Below, in pieces: positions 25,991 to 36,508 of a stretch of 64,000 nucleotides of DNA. Source of the stretch: Arthrobacter sp. CJ23 (lineage in GTDB: Bacteria > Actinomycetota > Actinomycetes > Actinomycetales > Micrococcaceae). The number at the start of each line of letters is the position of its first letter. Position 1 is the stretch's first letter. The position numbers and the translations under genes were made by a program. The notes under the pieces were generated by a model, which did no database searches, was not told where the DNA came from, and was given only the letters and a program-made list of their open reading frames with translations. The stretch covers positions 1,302,001 through 1,366,000 of the forward strand of contig NZ_CP102950.1 in NCBI RefSeq assembly GCF_024741795.1, in the 5' to 3' direction.

Positions 25991-27489
25991 CGCGGCACCG
26001 CCGCACCGCGGCGTACGTCCATGGCGGCGGCCGCGGCCGCCAGGATGCCGCCCTCGTCGAAGCTGGACCATGCCGCCGTGAGTTCGGTGCGCGAGGTGAC
26101 GGCAACTGCCCGCCAGCCACCCAGCCGGAGGGCTTCAACTACGTCCTCGCTGCCGCCCGGAGCATCAGTGACCATGATCGCAAAGGCGTTGGCCCCGTAG
26201 CCCGCGGCCACGGCGAGGGACTTTGCTTCCGCGAGCGGCATGTTGCCGAGCAGGGCCAGCAGGGGGCCGCGCAACCGGTGGGCGGCCAGCTTGTCCATGA
26301 GACGGTCGTCGAAGGCCGACTCGGGAGCCTCGGCCCCGGCGTCGGGAGCAGCCAGGCCGTGCGCTGCCGCTGCGCCGCCGCCCCTCCGGTGCCCTGACTC
26401 AGTTCGATCGACATGCTCTGCGCGATCGGCATGGTGGTGCTCGGCCCGCACATGCCGGGGCCCGCTCAGCTGGATGGCGGCGAGCCCTTCGGCGATCGAA
26501 TGCAGCCCGCCGATGCCGCTGAATTCCTCGGTCTCGGGATCCGGCGCCGACGGCGAGCTGCGGAACGCGGGGTGGCCGTGGGCATCCAGGAGCCTGAGCG
26601 AATAGTTGCGTTCTGCCAGATGCGCGCTGACAGAGATGGCTGCTGTCACCACCCATTCGAAGTTCGGGCTGGTCAACAGCTCCGAGTCCTCGTCCCTGGC
26701 CGTGTTTCCGAATACGGTTCCGGTACCCGTGGCGAAGGCGGAGAAGCGCTGGTCCAGGATGATGGTGGCTTCCGGTGTGGTGACCGATTCCTCCTGGCGC
26801 ACCATGAGCGTCCCGTGGCGGGCGGTGGCGGGCCAGTGGACGCGGCGCATCGGGTCGCCGTGCCGGTAGTCGCGGGTCATGACATCGTCGTCGCTGGGAT
26901 TCGCCCGGATCCGGGTGGCGGTAACGCCGTCGTTGCCCCTGGCGCCGGCCAGGCCGGTGACGGGAAGCTCGACGGCGGCTGGCGTGACGGTGAGGAGGTC
27001 GCCGTCGTCGATGGCATGCCGGTGCAGGGACAGCCCGAACGGATCGCTGAACTCGGCCGTGACCGGCCCGATCCTGAACTGGCCGCGCTTGCCCGAGCGC
27101 AGGTGGTACTCGTAGCGGCTGGTGCCGCCCGAGGCGGACCGGGCGGGGAAGCGGAAGGCCGGGGGAGAGCCGAAGCGGGGCGGAAGCTGTTCCTCCATGA
27201 TCACGTGGCCGCTCGCGGGGGTGGTCCGGGCGACGGCGAGCCGGACGGTGGTGGTTGAGGACGTCTCCACCGAGGAGGGATTGAATTCCCGGTAGACCTG
27301 GAACCGGGGCTTGAGGAGCCGGACGCCGGCCAGGGACACCAGCGGCAGGACGAAGAGGAGGATGGCCAGCGTCAGCAGGTCGCGGCGGCCCATGATCCAG
27401 GCGCACAGCAAGGAGACAGCCCCCGCGGCGAGCAATCCCCAGCCCCGGGCGGTGAACAGGTGCTTGGGCAGCCTTTCCAGGAGTGCCAT
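25987..27489 (-). CDS. DUF58 domain protein
   Basis: A 500-residue protein with two N-terminal membrane helices (about 15-60) and a DUF58 domain. The family motif YRHGDPMRRVHWPATARHG (about 205-223) is intact, and a von Willebrand A-like fold usually surrounds it. Between about 339 and 365 there is a low-complexity insertion rich in His, Arg, Glu and Gly. DUF58 proteins partner MoxR ATPases, which fits the operon. AAA-driven assembly of a membrane complex is the current idea for the family (inference). It is 12 bp downstream of moxR and overlaps the transglutaminase gene by 4 bp. Confidence 0.9.
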   Translation of the reverse strand: MALLERLPKHLFTARGWGLLAAGAVSLLCAWIMGRRDLLTLAILLFVLPLVSLAGVRLLKPRFQVYREFNPSSVETSSTTTVRLAVARTTPASGHVIMEEQLPPRFGSPPAFRFPARSASGGTSRYEYHLRSGKRGQFRIGPVTAEFSDPFGLSLHRHAIDDGDLLTVTPAAVELPVTGLAGARGNDGVTATRIRANPSDDDVMTRDYRHGDPMRRVHWPATARHGTLMVRQEESVTTPEATIILDQRFSAFATGTGTVFGNTARDEDSELLTSPNFEWVVTAAISVSAHLAERNYSLRLLDAHGHPAFRSSPSAPDPETEEFSGIGGLHSIAEGLAAIQLSGPRHVRAEHHHADRAEHVDRTESGHRRGGGAAAAHGLAAPDAGAEAPESAFDDRLMDKLAAHRLRGPLLALLGNMPLAEAKSLAVAAGYGANAFAIMVTDAPGGSEDVVEALRLGGWRAVAVTSRTELTAAWSSFDEGGILAAAAAAMDVRRGAAVPR

Positions 27490-27501
27490 CCGGACCGCTT
27501 C

Positions 27502-28626
<1,125 letters not shown>

Positions 28627-28786
28627 GGACTGCCCTTCAGCCGTGGCCTGGTAGCCGGCCGGCCACTGTGCCGTGCCGCTATTCCCGCCTTTCGTTCCAG
28701 ACTACCCAGAGTATTGCCGCGGCAGACAGAGCAGGCGATGATTTGTTCTCCAGGCCCCGAGGGCGGTTGGCACTGCGCAGGGCGAT

Positions 28787-28792
28787 TAAGGT
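28787..28792 (+). promoter_or_regulatory. Candidate -10 box (TAAGGT) of a leaderless tatD transcript
   Basis: TAAGGT is followed by 6 nt (TGAAGC) and ATG 28799. No Shine-Dalgarno is present. Confidence 0.5.
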
Positions 28793-28798
28793 TGAAGC

Positions 28799-29683
28799 AT
28801 GTGCAATTCCCTCGCCCCCGCCTCCTACCGGGCGCCCGAAGACAGCGATCCCCGCAAGGAGTACCCGCCCGCCCCGGAGCCATTGCCGGTTCCGGTCATG
28901 GACAACCACACGCATTTGGATTTCCGCCACGGGCTGATCGAGGTGGCCGTCGGCGATGCCCTGGACGCCGCAGAGGCAGTGGGCGTGCAGGGCGCCATCC
29001 AGGTGGGCTGCGACCTGGAGTCATCGCGCTTCACCGTGCAGGCCGTCGACGCCGATCCGCGCCTGCTCGGTGCCGTGGCGATCCACCCGAATGATGCCCC
29101 CGCCTACGCCGGACGCGGCGAGCTGGAATCCGCGCTCGCCGAGATCGAGGAACTGGCCCGGCATCCCCGGGTGCGGGCCATCGGCGAGACCGGCCTGGAC
29201 TTCTTCCGCACCCACGGCGAGGGCCTGGTACACCAGCGGCATTCCTTCCGCCGGCACATCGACATCGCCAAGCGGCTCGGCCTCACGCTGCAGATCCACG
29301 ACCGCGATGCGCACGACGACGTGGTCCAGGTGCTCCGCGAGGAGGGCGCCCCGGAGCGGGTGGTCTTCCACTGCTTCTCCGGCGGCGCGGAGCTGGCCCG
29401 GATCTGCAACGAGAACGGCTGGTACATGTCCTTCGCCGGAACCATGACCTTCAAGAATGCAGGTGAATTGCGGGAGGCCCTGGCCATTGCGGAACCGGAG
29501 CGCATCCTGGTGGAGACGGACTCGCCGTTCCTCACCCCGCACCCGTACCGCGGCCGCCCGAACGCGAGCTACATGGTGCCGTACACGGTCCGGTCCATGG
29601 CCGAGGTGACGGGCGCCGAGCTGTCCGAGCTGTGCTCCCGCCTCGCCGCGAACACGGTGTCCGCGTACGGATCCTGGGACTAA
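28799..29683 (+). CDS. tatD: TatD-family metal-dependent hydrolase/DNase
   Basis: A TIM-barrel hydrolase of 294 residues. The metal ligands are visible in order: DNHTHLDF (about 35-42), the bridging glutamate in IGETGLDFF, then QIHDRDAHDD, FHCFSGG and ILVETDSPFLTPHP. The first 34 residues are a proline-rich extension. TatD proteins have 3'-5' exonuclease or other phosphodiesterase activity. It heads a tatD-rpfB-rsmA-ispE order also found in M. tuberculosis (Rv1008-Rv1011). Confidence 0.94.
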   Translation: MCNSLAPASYRAPEDSDPRKEYPPAPEPLPVPVMDNHTHLDFRHGLIEVAVGDALDAAEAVGVQGAIQVGCDLESSRFTVQAVDADPRLLGAVAIHPNDAPAYAGRGELESALAEIEELARHPRVRAIGETGLDFFRTHGEGLVHQRHSFRRHIDIAKRLGLTLQIHDRDAHDDVVQVLREEGAPERVVFHCFSGGAELARICNENGWYMSFAGTMTFKNAGELREALAIAEPERILVETDSPFLTPHPYRGRPNASYMVPYTVRSMAEVTGAELSELCSRLAANTVSAYGSWD

Positions 29684-31118
<1,435 letters not shown>

Positions 31119-31132
31119 CGCCGAGCAGGCGA

Positions 31133-31138
31133 TACGAT
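31133..31138 (+). promoter_or_regulatory. Candidate internal leaderless -10 box (TACGAT) for rsmA
   Basis: TACGAT is followed by ACCTAG (6 nt) and GTG 31145. It would let rsmA-ispE be transcribed without rpfB. Confidence 0.45.
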
Positions 31139-31144
31139 ACCTAG

Positions 31145-32026
31145 GTGACTGAACCGAATTCCGAACCCGCCGCCGTCGCGCCCTTGCTGGGCGCCACAGA
31201 CATCCGACGGCTCGCCGAGGAAATCGGTGTCCGCCCCACGAAGACCCTGGGGCAGAACTTCGTGATCGACGGCAACACGATCCGCAGGATCGTCGCTGCC
31301 GCAGGGATCGACCCCGCGGAGACCGTCCTGGAGGTCGGCCCCGGGCTCGGCTCCCTGACGCTGGGCCTGCTGGACGCGGCGACGTCCGTGGTCGCCGTCG
31401 AAATCGATCCTGTCCTGGCCGCCAAGCTGCCGGAAACGGTACGCAACTGGCGTCCCGAGGCCGTGGACAATTTCCACCTGGTGCTGTCCGACGCCATGAA
31501 GGTCACCGAGCTCCCGGTCCAGCCGACGTCCCTGGTCGCGAACCTCCCGTACAACGTGGCGGTGCCCGTGGTGCTGCACCTGCTCCAGCATTTCCCCAGC
31601 CTGCAGCACGGCCTGGTCATGGTCCAGGACGAAGTGGCCGACCGGCTCGCGGCCACCCCGGGATCCAAGATCTACGGTGTCCCCTCCGTCAAGGCGGCCT
31701 GGTACGGCCACATGCGCAAGGCCGGAGTCATCGGCATGAACGTGTTCTGGCCGGCCCCCAAGATCCACTCCGGCCTGGTCGCCTTCACCCGCGGCGAACC
31801 GCCGGTGACGCACGCCACGCGCGAGCAGGTGTTCGCCGTCATCGACGCCGCGTTCGCCCAGCGCCGCAAGACCCTCCGCGCCGCCCTGGCCGGCTGGGCC
31901 GGCAGCGCCGTGGAAGCCGAACGCTGCCTGGTGGCCGCCGGCGTCGATCCCACCGCCCGTGGCGAGGTCCTGGACATCTCCGCCTACGTCCGGATCGCCG
32001 AGGCCCGCCACCCAGTGGACGCATGA
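31145..32026 (+). CDS. rsmA: 16S rRNA dimethyladenosine transferase RsmA (KsgA)
   Basis: RsmA dimethylates A1518 and A1519 of 16S rRNA late in 30S assembly. The 293-residue protein has [10 protein letters not shown] near its start, SAM motif [13 protein letters not shown] (about 60-71), the acidic EIDPVLA, and catalytic motif [17 protein letters not shown] (about 133-147). The C-terminal substrate domain includes RRKTLRAAL. The GTG start is set by the TACGAT box and the gap after rpfB. The stop overlaps the ispE ATG (ATGA), so the two are coupled. Confidence 0.96.
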   Translation: MTEPNSEPAAVAPLLGATDIRRLAEEIGVRPTKTLGQNFVIDGNTIRRIVAAAGIDPAETVLEVGPGLGSLTLGLLDAATSVVAVEIDPVLAAKLPETVRNWRPEAVDNFHLVLSDAMKVTELPVQPTSLVANLPYNVAVPVVLHLLQHFPSLQHGLVMVQDEVADRLAATPGSKIYGVPSVKAAWYGHMRKAGVIGMNVFWPAPKIHSGLVAFTRGEPPVTHATREQVFAVIDAAFAQRRKTLRAALAGWAGSAVEAERCLVAAGVDPTARGEVLDISAYVRIAEARHPVDA

Positions 32027-33012
32027 ACTCCGGGGCCATGAACCTGGGGACAACGAACGCGCGCGGGCGCTTCAGCGCGAGGACCGTCCGGGTCAAGGCC
32101 CCCGGCAAGGTCAACGTCTCCCTGAACGTGGGCCCGCTGCGCCCCGACGGCTACCACTCCGTGGCCAGCGTGTACCTGGCCGTCTCCCTCTACGAGGAAG
32201 TGGCCGCCACCAGCACCGAGACCGGCGGCATCACGGTCAGCATCAGCCCCAACAGCACCCTGGACCTTGACGGCGTCGACATCCCCCTGGACGAGCGGAA
32301 CCTGGCGTACAAGGCGGCAGCCATCATGGCCGACGTCTCCGAGCACGCCACCGGCGTCCACCTTGAAATCACCAAACGCGTCCCGGTGGCAGGCGGCATG
32401 GGCGGCGGATCGGCCGACGCCGCGGCAACGCTCCTCGCCTGCGACGCCCTCTGGAACAGCGGCCTGTCCCGGGAAGAGCTCGCCCACCTGGCGGCCGAAC
32501 TCGGCGCTGACGTGCCGTTCTCGCTGCTGGGCGGCACCGCCGTCGGGCTGGGCGTCGGCGACGAACTGTCCCCGGCGCTTGCCAAGGCACAGATGGACTG
32601 GGTGCTGGTGTGTGCTGATTACGGCCTCTCCACGCCCGAGGTCTTCCGCACCCTGGACCGGCTCCGCGACGCCGAGGGACTGGAAGTCCCCGAACCCGTG
32701 GAGGTGGACCCCAAGATCCTGCAGGCCCTGCGCAGCGGCGACCCGGACGCACTCAGCCGCGTCCTGATCAACGATCTGCAGCGGGCCTCCATCGACCTTG
32801 CCCCGCAGCTGCGCGACACGATCGGCCTGGGGGAGTCCAACGGCGCCCTGGCCGGCATCGTCTCCGGTTCCGGCCCCACCATCGCCCTCCTGGCACACAG
32901 CGCCGGCTCCGCCGAATCGCTGGCCGAGGAGCTCCGGCACCTTGGCCACGATGCCCTGGCCGTCCACGGCCCCGTGCCCGGGGCCCGGATCATCTCGGAC
33001 ACCGTCCTCTAG
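32023..33012 (+). CDS. ispE: 4-diphosphocytidyl-2-C-methyl-D-erythritol kinase IspE
   Basis: IspE phosphorylates CDP-ME in the MEP pathway of isoprenoid synthesis. The 329-residue GHMP kinase shows [20 protein letters not shown] (about 23-42), the ATP loop [20 protein letters not shown] (about 121-140) and the C-terminal [13 protein letters not shown] (about 284-296). The first 20 residues are a short extension. Its ATG overlaps the rsmA stop. An in-frame ATG at 32038 and later start are possible but the overlap favours 32023. Confidence 0.95.
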   Translation: MNSGAMNLGTTNARGRFSARTVRVKAPGKVNVSLNVGPLRPDGYHSVASVYLAVSLYEEVAATSTETGGITVSISPNSTLDLDGVDIPLDERNLAYKAAAIMADVSEHATGVHLEITKRVPVAGGMGGGSADAAATLLACDALWNSGLSREELAHLAAELGADVPFSLLGGTAVGLGVGDELSPALAKAQMDWVLVCADYGLSTPEVFRTLDRLRDAEGLEVPEPVEVDPKILQALRSGDPDALSRVLINDLQRASIDLAPQLRDTIGLGESNGALAGIVSGSGPTIALLAHSAGSAESLAEELRHLGHDALAVHGPVPGARIISDTVL

Positions 33013-33063
33013 CAGTCTTCCCTCCATCAGCCCTCGCATTTCAGCAGCAGAAAGCAGTACACC

Positions 33064-34890
33064 TTGGCACACCTTCTTGGCGGCGAGAACCTCACGGTTT
33101 CGTACGCGACGCGCACCGTCCTGGACGGCATCACCCTCGGACTCGAAGAAGGTGACCGGATCGGCATGGTGGGCCGGAACGGCGACGGCAAGTCCACGCT
33201 GATGCGCCTGCTGGCCATGCGCTCCACCCCGGACTCTGGCCGGGTGACCAAGCGCGGCGACGTCAACATCGGCTACCTGGACCAGAGCGACGTGCTCGAC
33301 GGCGACCTCACCGTCGGTGCTGCGATCGTCGGCGACCAGGCGGACTACGAATGGGCCCGCAATCCCCAGATCCGCGAGGTCATGGGCGGCCTGGTGTCCG
33401 ACGTCGACTGGCACGCCAACGTCCACGCCCTCTCCGGCGGGCAGAAGCGGCGTGTGGCCCTCGCCAAGCTCCTCATCGAGGACCACGACGTCATCATGCT
33501 GGACGAACCCACCAACCACCTCGACGTCGAAGGCGTCGCCTGGCTGTCCAGGCACCTGAAGTCCCGCTGGCGCGCCAACCAGGGCGCCTTCCTGGTGGTC
33601 ACCCACGACCGCTGGTTCCTCGACGAAGTCTGCACCAAGACCTGGGAAATCCACGACGGCATCATGGATCCGTTCGACGGCGGCTACGCGGCCTACGTGC
33701 TGGCCCGCGCCGAGCGCGATCGCTCGGCCTCCGTGATGGAAAGCAAGCGCCAGCAGCTGGTGAAGAAGGAGCTGGCATGGCTGCGCCGCGGCGCCCCGGC
33801 CCGCACCGCCAAGCCCAAGTTCCGGATCGAGGCCGCCAACGCCCTGATCGCCGACGTCCCCGAGCCGCGCGACTCCACGGCACTGAGCAGGATGGCCACG
33901 GCACGCCTGGGCAAGGACGTCCTGGACCTGGAAAACGTATCGCTGGACTTCCTCGGCGGCGACGCCGGGCAGAAGCTCTTCGACAACATCACGCTGCGGC
34001 TGGCACCGGGGGAGCGGCTGGGCCTGGTGGGCGTCAACGGCGCCGGCAAGACCACCCTGCTGAAGCTCCTCAACGGCCAGATCGAGCCGACGTCGGGCAG
34101 GCTCAAGCGCGGCAAGACCGTGGTCACCGCGGTGCTCACCCAGGAAGTCAAAGAGCTCGACGACGTCTCGGACTTGCGCGTCATCGAAGTGATCGAGCGC
34201 GAAAAGCGCTCCTTCAACGTGGGCGGCAAGGAATTCACCGCCGGCCAGCTCGTGGAGCAGCTTGGCTTTACCAACGAGAAGCAGTGGACCCCCGTCAAGG
34301 ATCTCTCCGGCGGTGAGCGCCGGCGCCTCCAACTCCTGCGCCTGCTGGTGGGGGAGCCTAACGTCCTGATGCTCGATGAGCCCACCAACGACCTCGATAC
34401 CGACACCCTCGCCGCCGTCGAGGACGTCCTGGACGGCTGGCCCGGCACGCTCGTGGTGGTCAGCCACGACCGCTACCTTCTGGAGCGCGTCACGGACCAC
34501 CAGATGGCGCTCCTGGGCGACGGCAAGATCCGCCCCCTGCCGCGCGGCGTGGACCAGTACCTGGAGCTCCGCGAATCCGCCCTGGCCGGTTCCACTATCA
34601 CCGGCGGCGGCAACCCCGTCACCGGCTCCAGCGGCAGCACCGCCCCCGCGGCCACGGGAGCCTCCGAAGCCGAAAAGCGCGACGCCCGCAAGGCCAAGAA
34701 CCGGATCGAACGCCAGCTGGGCAAGGTGGAACAGCAGGAAAAGAAGATCCACGAGCAGATGGTCAAAAGCACCGCCGAGAACGACTTCGACGCCCTGGCC
34801 GAACAAAACAAAAAGCTCAAGGACCTCACCGGGGAGCGCGAAGCCCTGGAGCTCGAATGGTTGGAAGCCCTGGAAGTCCTCGGCGAGTAA
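33064..34890 (+). CDS. ABC-F family ATP-binding protein
   Basis: A soluble protein of 608 residues with two ATP-binding cassettes and no membrane segments, the ABC-F layout. Domain 1 has GRNGDGKSTL (about 39-48), signature LSGGQKRRVALAKLL and VIMLDEPTNHLDVE. A linker follows. Domain 2 has GVNGAGKTTLLKLL (about 323-336), LSGGERRRLQLLRLL and VLMLDEPTNDLDTD. A charged C-terminal coiled coil (about 537-600) resembles Uup/EttA tails. ABC-F proteins act on ribosomes, in translation control or antibiotic protection. Which applies here cannot be read. It starts with TTG 33064, 51 bp after ispE, with only a weak purine stretch upstream. Confidence 0.93.
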   Translation: MAHLLGGENLTVSYATRTVLDGITLGLEEGDRIGMVGRNGDGKSTLMRLLAMRSTPDSGRVTKRGDVNIGYLDQSDVLDGDLTVGAAIVGDQADYEWARNPQIREVMGGLVSDVDWHANVHALSGGQKRRVALAKLLIEDHDVIMLDEPTNHLDVEGVAWLSRHLKSRWRANQGAFLVVTHDRWFLDEVCTKTWEIHDGIMDPFDGGYAAYVLARAERDRSASVMESKRQQLVKKELAWLRRGAPARTAKPKFRIEAANALIADVPEPRDSTALSRMATARLGKDVLDLENVSLDFLGGDAGQKLFDNITLRLAPGERLGLVGVNGAGKTTLLKLLNGQIEPTSGRLKRGKTVVTAVLTQEVKELDDVSDLRVIEVIEREKRSFNVGGKEFTAGQLVEQLGFTNEKQWTPVKDLSGGERRRLQLLRLLVGEPNVLMLDEPTNDLDTDTLAAVEDVLDGWPGTLVVVSHDRYLLERVTDHQMALLGDGKIRPLPRGVDQYLELRESALAGSTITGGGNPVTGSSGSTAPAATGASEAEKRDARKAKNRIERQLGKVEQQEKKIHEQMVKSTAENDFDALAEQNKKLKDLTGEREALELEWLEALEVLGE

Positions 34891-35476
34891 GTCTCGGTGC
34901 TGGGGGCGTTGGGGTGCCTTGGGTAGCCGGAAGCGATCCTTCGGCGTCGCTTAGCGCGTAGGTCCCTTCCCAACACTCGCAAGCTCGCGTCGGGGCCCTC
35001 GGGACGACGCTTAGCCGCATAGGGGGAGCCCTTCGGTCGCTGGGCGAACTCCGGCACCCCGATGCGCCGCGATGCGCTCCTTTCCGAAGGACCGCCTCCG
35101 GCCGCTGTCGTCGATCTCACCTAGGACTGTCGTCAGGGAGGGATGGATGAGGTCCAGGCCCACTCTGGGCTTGGAAACTCCTCCTACCCTCAACCGCGGG
35201 ACCCGACCTCACGTCCCGGCTATCCGCAAAAGTGACCTCGCGAGCGACCGCCAGCCTGCAATAGGCGGACAGGTGACGAACGGGGCGTCCAGTTTGCACA
35301 GCGGTCCTGAACTACATCACGAGCGGCGCGGGGGACCTTCGTGTAGTCGCGCATCGCGGCCCATCGGACCCCGGAGGTCGCCCAGCGACCGAAGGCGGTC
35401 CCTTTGGGCCGTGTCTAAGCGACGTCGAAGGGCCCCTGTGCCGCGAAGGCGACCAAAGGAACAAAAAAGCAAAAGC
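34891..35476. repeat. 586-bp gene-free element built on a long imperfect inverted repeat
   Basis: No convincing gene lies between the ABC-F and TetR genes. Two arms face each other. 35030-35077 pairs with 35349-35395: the first 25 positions match at 24, and the GATGCGCCGCGATGCGC stretch (35061-35077) matches 16 of 17 with 35349-35365. An outer pair, CCTTCGGCGTCGCTTAG (34938-34954) and 35415-35431, matches 16 of 17 in the same relative order. The left arm also holds a direct repeat: 34945-34962 resembles 35005-35023. The 271-bp centre (35078-35348) has no recognisable content. It looks like a decayed or non-coding dispersed element. It may also serve as the terminator region for both genes. 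Confidence 0.6.
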
Positions 35477-36163
35477 CTAAGCCTCGGACTTCAGCTCCGG
35501 CTCCTTTTGCAGGCCTGTGAGGCCGTTCCAGGCGAGGTTGACCAGGTGGGCCGCCACGGCGCGTTTGTCGGGTTCGCGGCTGTCCAACCACCATTGGCCC
35601 GTCATCGCCACCATGCCCACCAGCATCTGGGCGTACATGGCGCCGTCGGCGGTGCTGAAGCCGCGGCGGGCGAATTCGTCGGAGAGCAGGTGCTCCACGC
35701 GGGCGGTCACGTGGGAGAGCAGCGTGGAGAAGGCGCCCTCGGGCTGGGAGGGCGGGGCGTCGCGCATGAGGATGCGGAAACCGTCGGTGCGGTCCTCGAT
35801 GTAGCCGAGCAGCGCGAGTGCGGCGCGTTCCACGAGAACGCGGGGCTTGGCTTCGGCGGCGAGGGCCTCGTTGATGGACTCGAGCAGGATCTGGAATTCG
35901 AGCTCCACCACCTGGGTGTAGAGCCCTTCCTTGGAGCCGAAGTGCTCGTAGATGACTGGCTTGGAGACGCCTGCCGCGGCGGCGATCTCCTCGATGGTGG
36001 TGCTGTCCATGCCTCGGGCCGCGAACAGGGCGCGGCCGATTCCGATGAGCTGGGCACGCCGCTGCGGGCCGGTCATGCGGGCACGGACTGCCTGGGGGGC
36101 CGCTCGATGGCTGTTGTCGCCGCGGGGGGCCGCTGCCCGGGGAAGGTCTGTGCTGTTGCTCAC
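35477..36163 (-). CDS. TetR-family transcriptional regulator
   Basis: A 228-residue TetR regulator. The DNA-binding region is QRRAQLIGIGRALFAARG followed by the helix-turn-helix TTIEEIAAAAGVSKPVIYEHFGSKEGLY (in two adjacent motifs, about residues 56-83). The ligand domain extends to the C-terminus. In M. tuberculosis a TetR gene (Rv1019) also lies between glmU and mfd, so this may be its orthologue; its ligand is unknown. The start is taken as GTG 36163 because the stretch upstream is low-quality frame; a Shine-Dalgarno is not obvious. The last 26 residues end in KEPELKSEA. Confidence 0.88.
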   Translation of the reverse strand: MSNSTDLPRAAAPRGDNSHRAAPQAVRARMTGPQRRAQLIGIGRALFAARGMDSTTIEEIAAAAGVSKPVIYEHFGSKEGLYTQVVELEFQILLESINEALAAEAKPRVLVERAALALLGYIEDRTDGFRILMRDAPPSQPEGAFSTLLSHVTARVEHLLSDEFARRGFSTADGAMYAQMLVGMVAMTGQWWLDSREPDKRAVAAHLVNLAWNGLTGLQKEPELKSEA

Positions 36164-36310
36164 CCGTCCATCATGCACCACCCCGGACAGCCAGCCGTTC
36201 CGGCCCCGCGGCAGCGTGGGACAAGGGCGTGGCCGTGGCCGTGTCGCAAGCTGCGGCCAAGGCATGGCAAAATAGGTACTCGTGCCCAGGGTTCGACGCT
36301 CCGGGCGCGG

Positions 36311-36382
36311 TCCGCTCTGGTGTAATGGCAGCACCCCGGCCTTTGGAGCCGTGGAGTATAGGTTCGAATCCTATGGGCGGAA
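36311..36382 (+). tRNA. tRNA-Gln (anticodon TTG)
   Basis: A 72-nt cloverleaf. The acceptor stem TCCGCTC pairs with GGGCGGA, and the D arm is GTG...CAC. The anticodon stem CGGC/GCCG encloses CTTTGGA, with U33 and anticodon TTG. The T arm ATAGG-TTCGAAT-CCTAT is perfect. The discriminator is A36382 and CCA is not encoded. Position 27-43 is a C-T mismatch. It lies between the divergent TetR gene and glmU. Confidence 0.93.
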
Positions 36383-36442
36383 CGGTCGGATCATACGGTC
36401 CTCCGTGCCTGGAACGGCGGCGTTGCTGCCACTGTGCGCGGG

Positions 36443-36448
36443 TAGGAT
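36443..36448 (+). promoter_or_regulatory. Candidate -10 box (TAGGAT) for the glmU transcript
   Basis: TAGGAT is followed by 6 nt (GAATTC) and a GTG at 36455. Transcription would start at or next to that GTG, 50 nt before glmU. Confidence 0.5.
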
Positions 36449-36454
36449 GAATTC

Positions 36455-36508
36455 GTGCCGAAGCCGGTTCGCCCCGGAGAATCCCGAGCAAGGAGAGCCT
36501 GTACGTGA
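36455..36508 (+). CDS. 17-codon leaderless ORF overlapping the glmU start
   Basis: From GTG 36455 the frame reads VPKPVRPGESRARRACT and stops at TGA 36506-36508. That stop overlaps the glmU GTG (36505-36507) as GTGA. The ORF begins 6 nt after a TAGGAT box, so it would be the first codon of a leaderless message. The glmU Shine-Dalgarno AAGGAG (36490-36495) lies inside it. Coupling of glmU translation to this ORF is the likely effect. The peptide itself is arginine-rich and need not be functional. Confidence 0.45.
   Translation: MPKPVRPGESRARRACT

Noticed and set aside
31984..34806. 940-residue open frame on the minus strand opposite ispE and the ABC-F gene
   Set aside because: It mirrors two well-supported genes on the plus strand and has low-complexity Gly/His/Val/Asp composition typical of antisense frames in GC-rich DNA.
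35117..35299. 60-residue minus-strand ORF inside the inverted-repeat element
   Set aside because: No Shine-Dalgarno, no recognisable motif, and the surrounding arms are non-coding repeats.
35072..36325. 417-residue plus-strand frame covering the repeat element and the TetR gene
   Set aside because: Its second half is antisense to a clear TetR gene and its first half lies in repeat DNA. No family features were seen.
36311..36382. Reading the tRNA as Pro (anticodon TGG)
   Set aside because: Shifting the loop by one would put C at position 33. The frame with U33 gives TTG, so Gln is correct.
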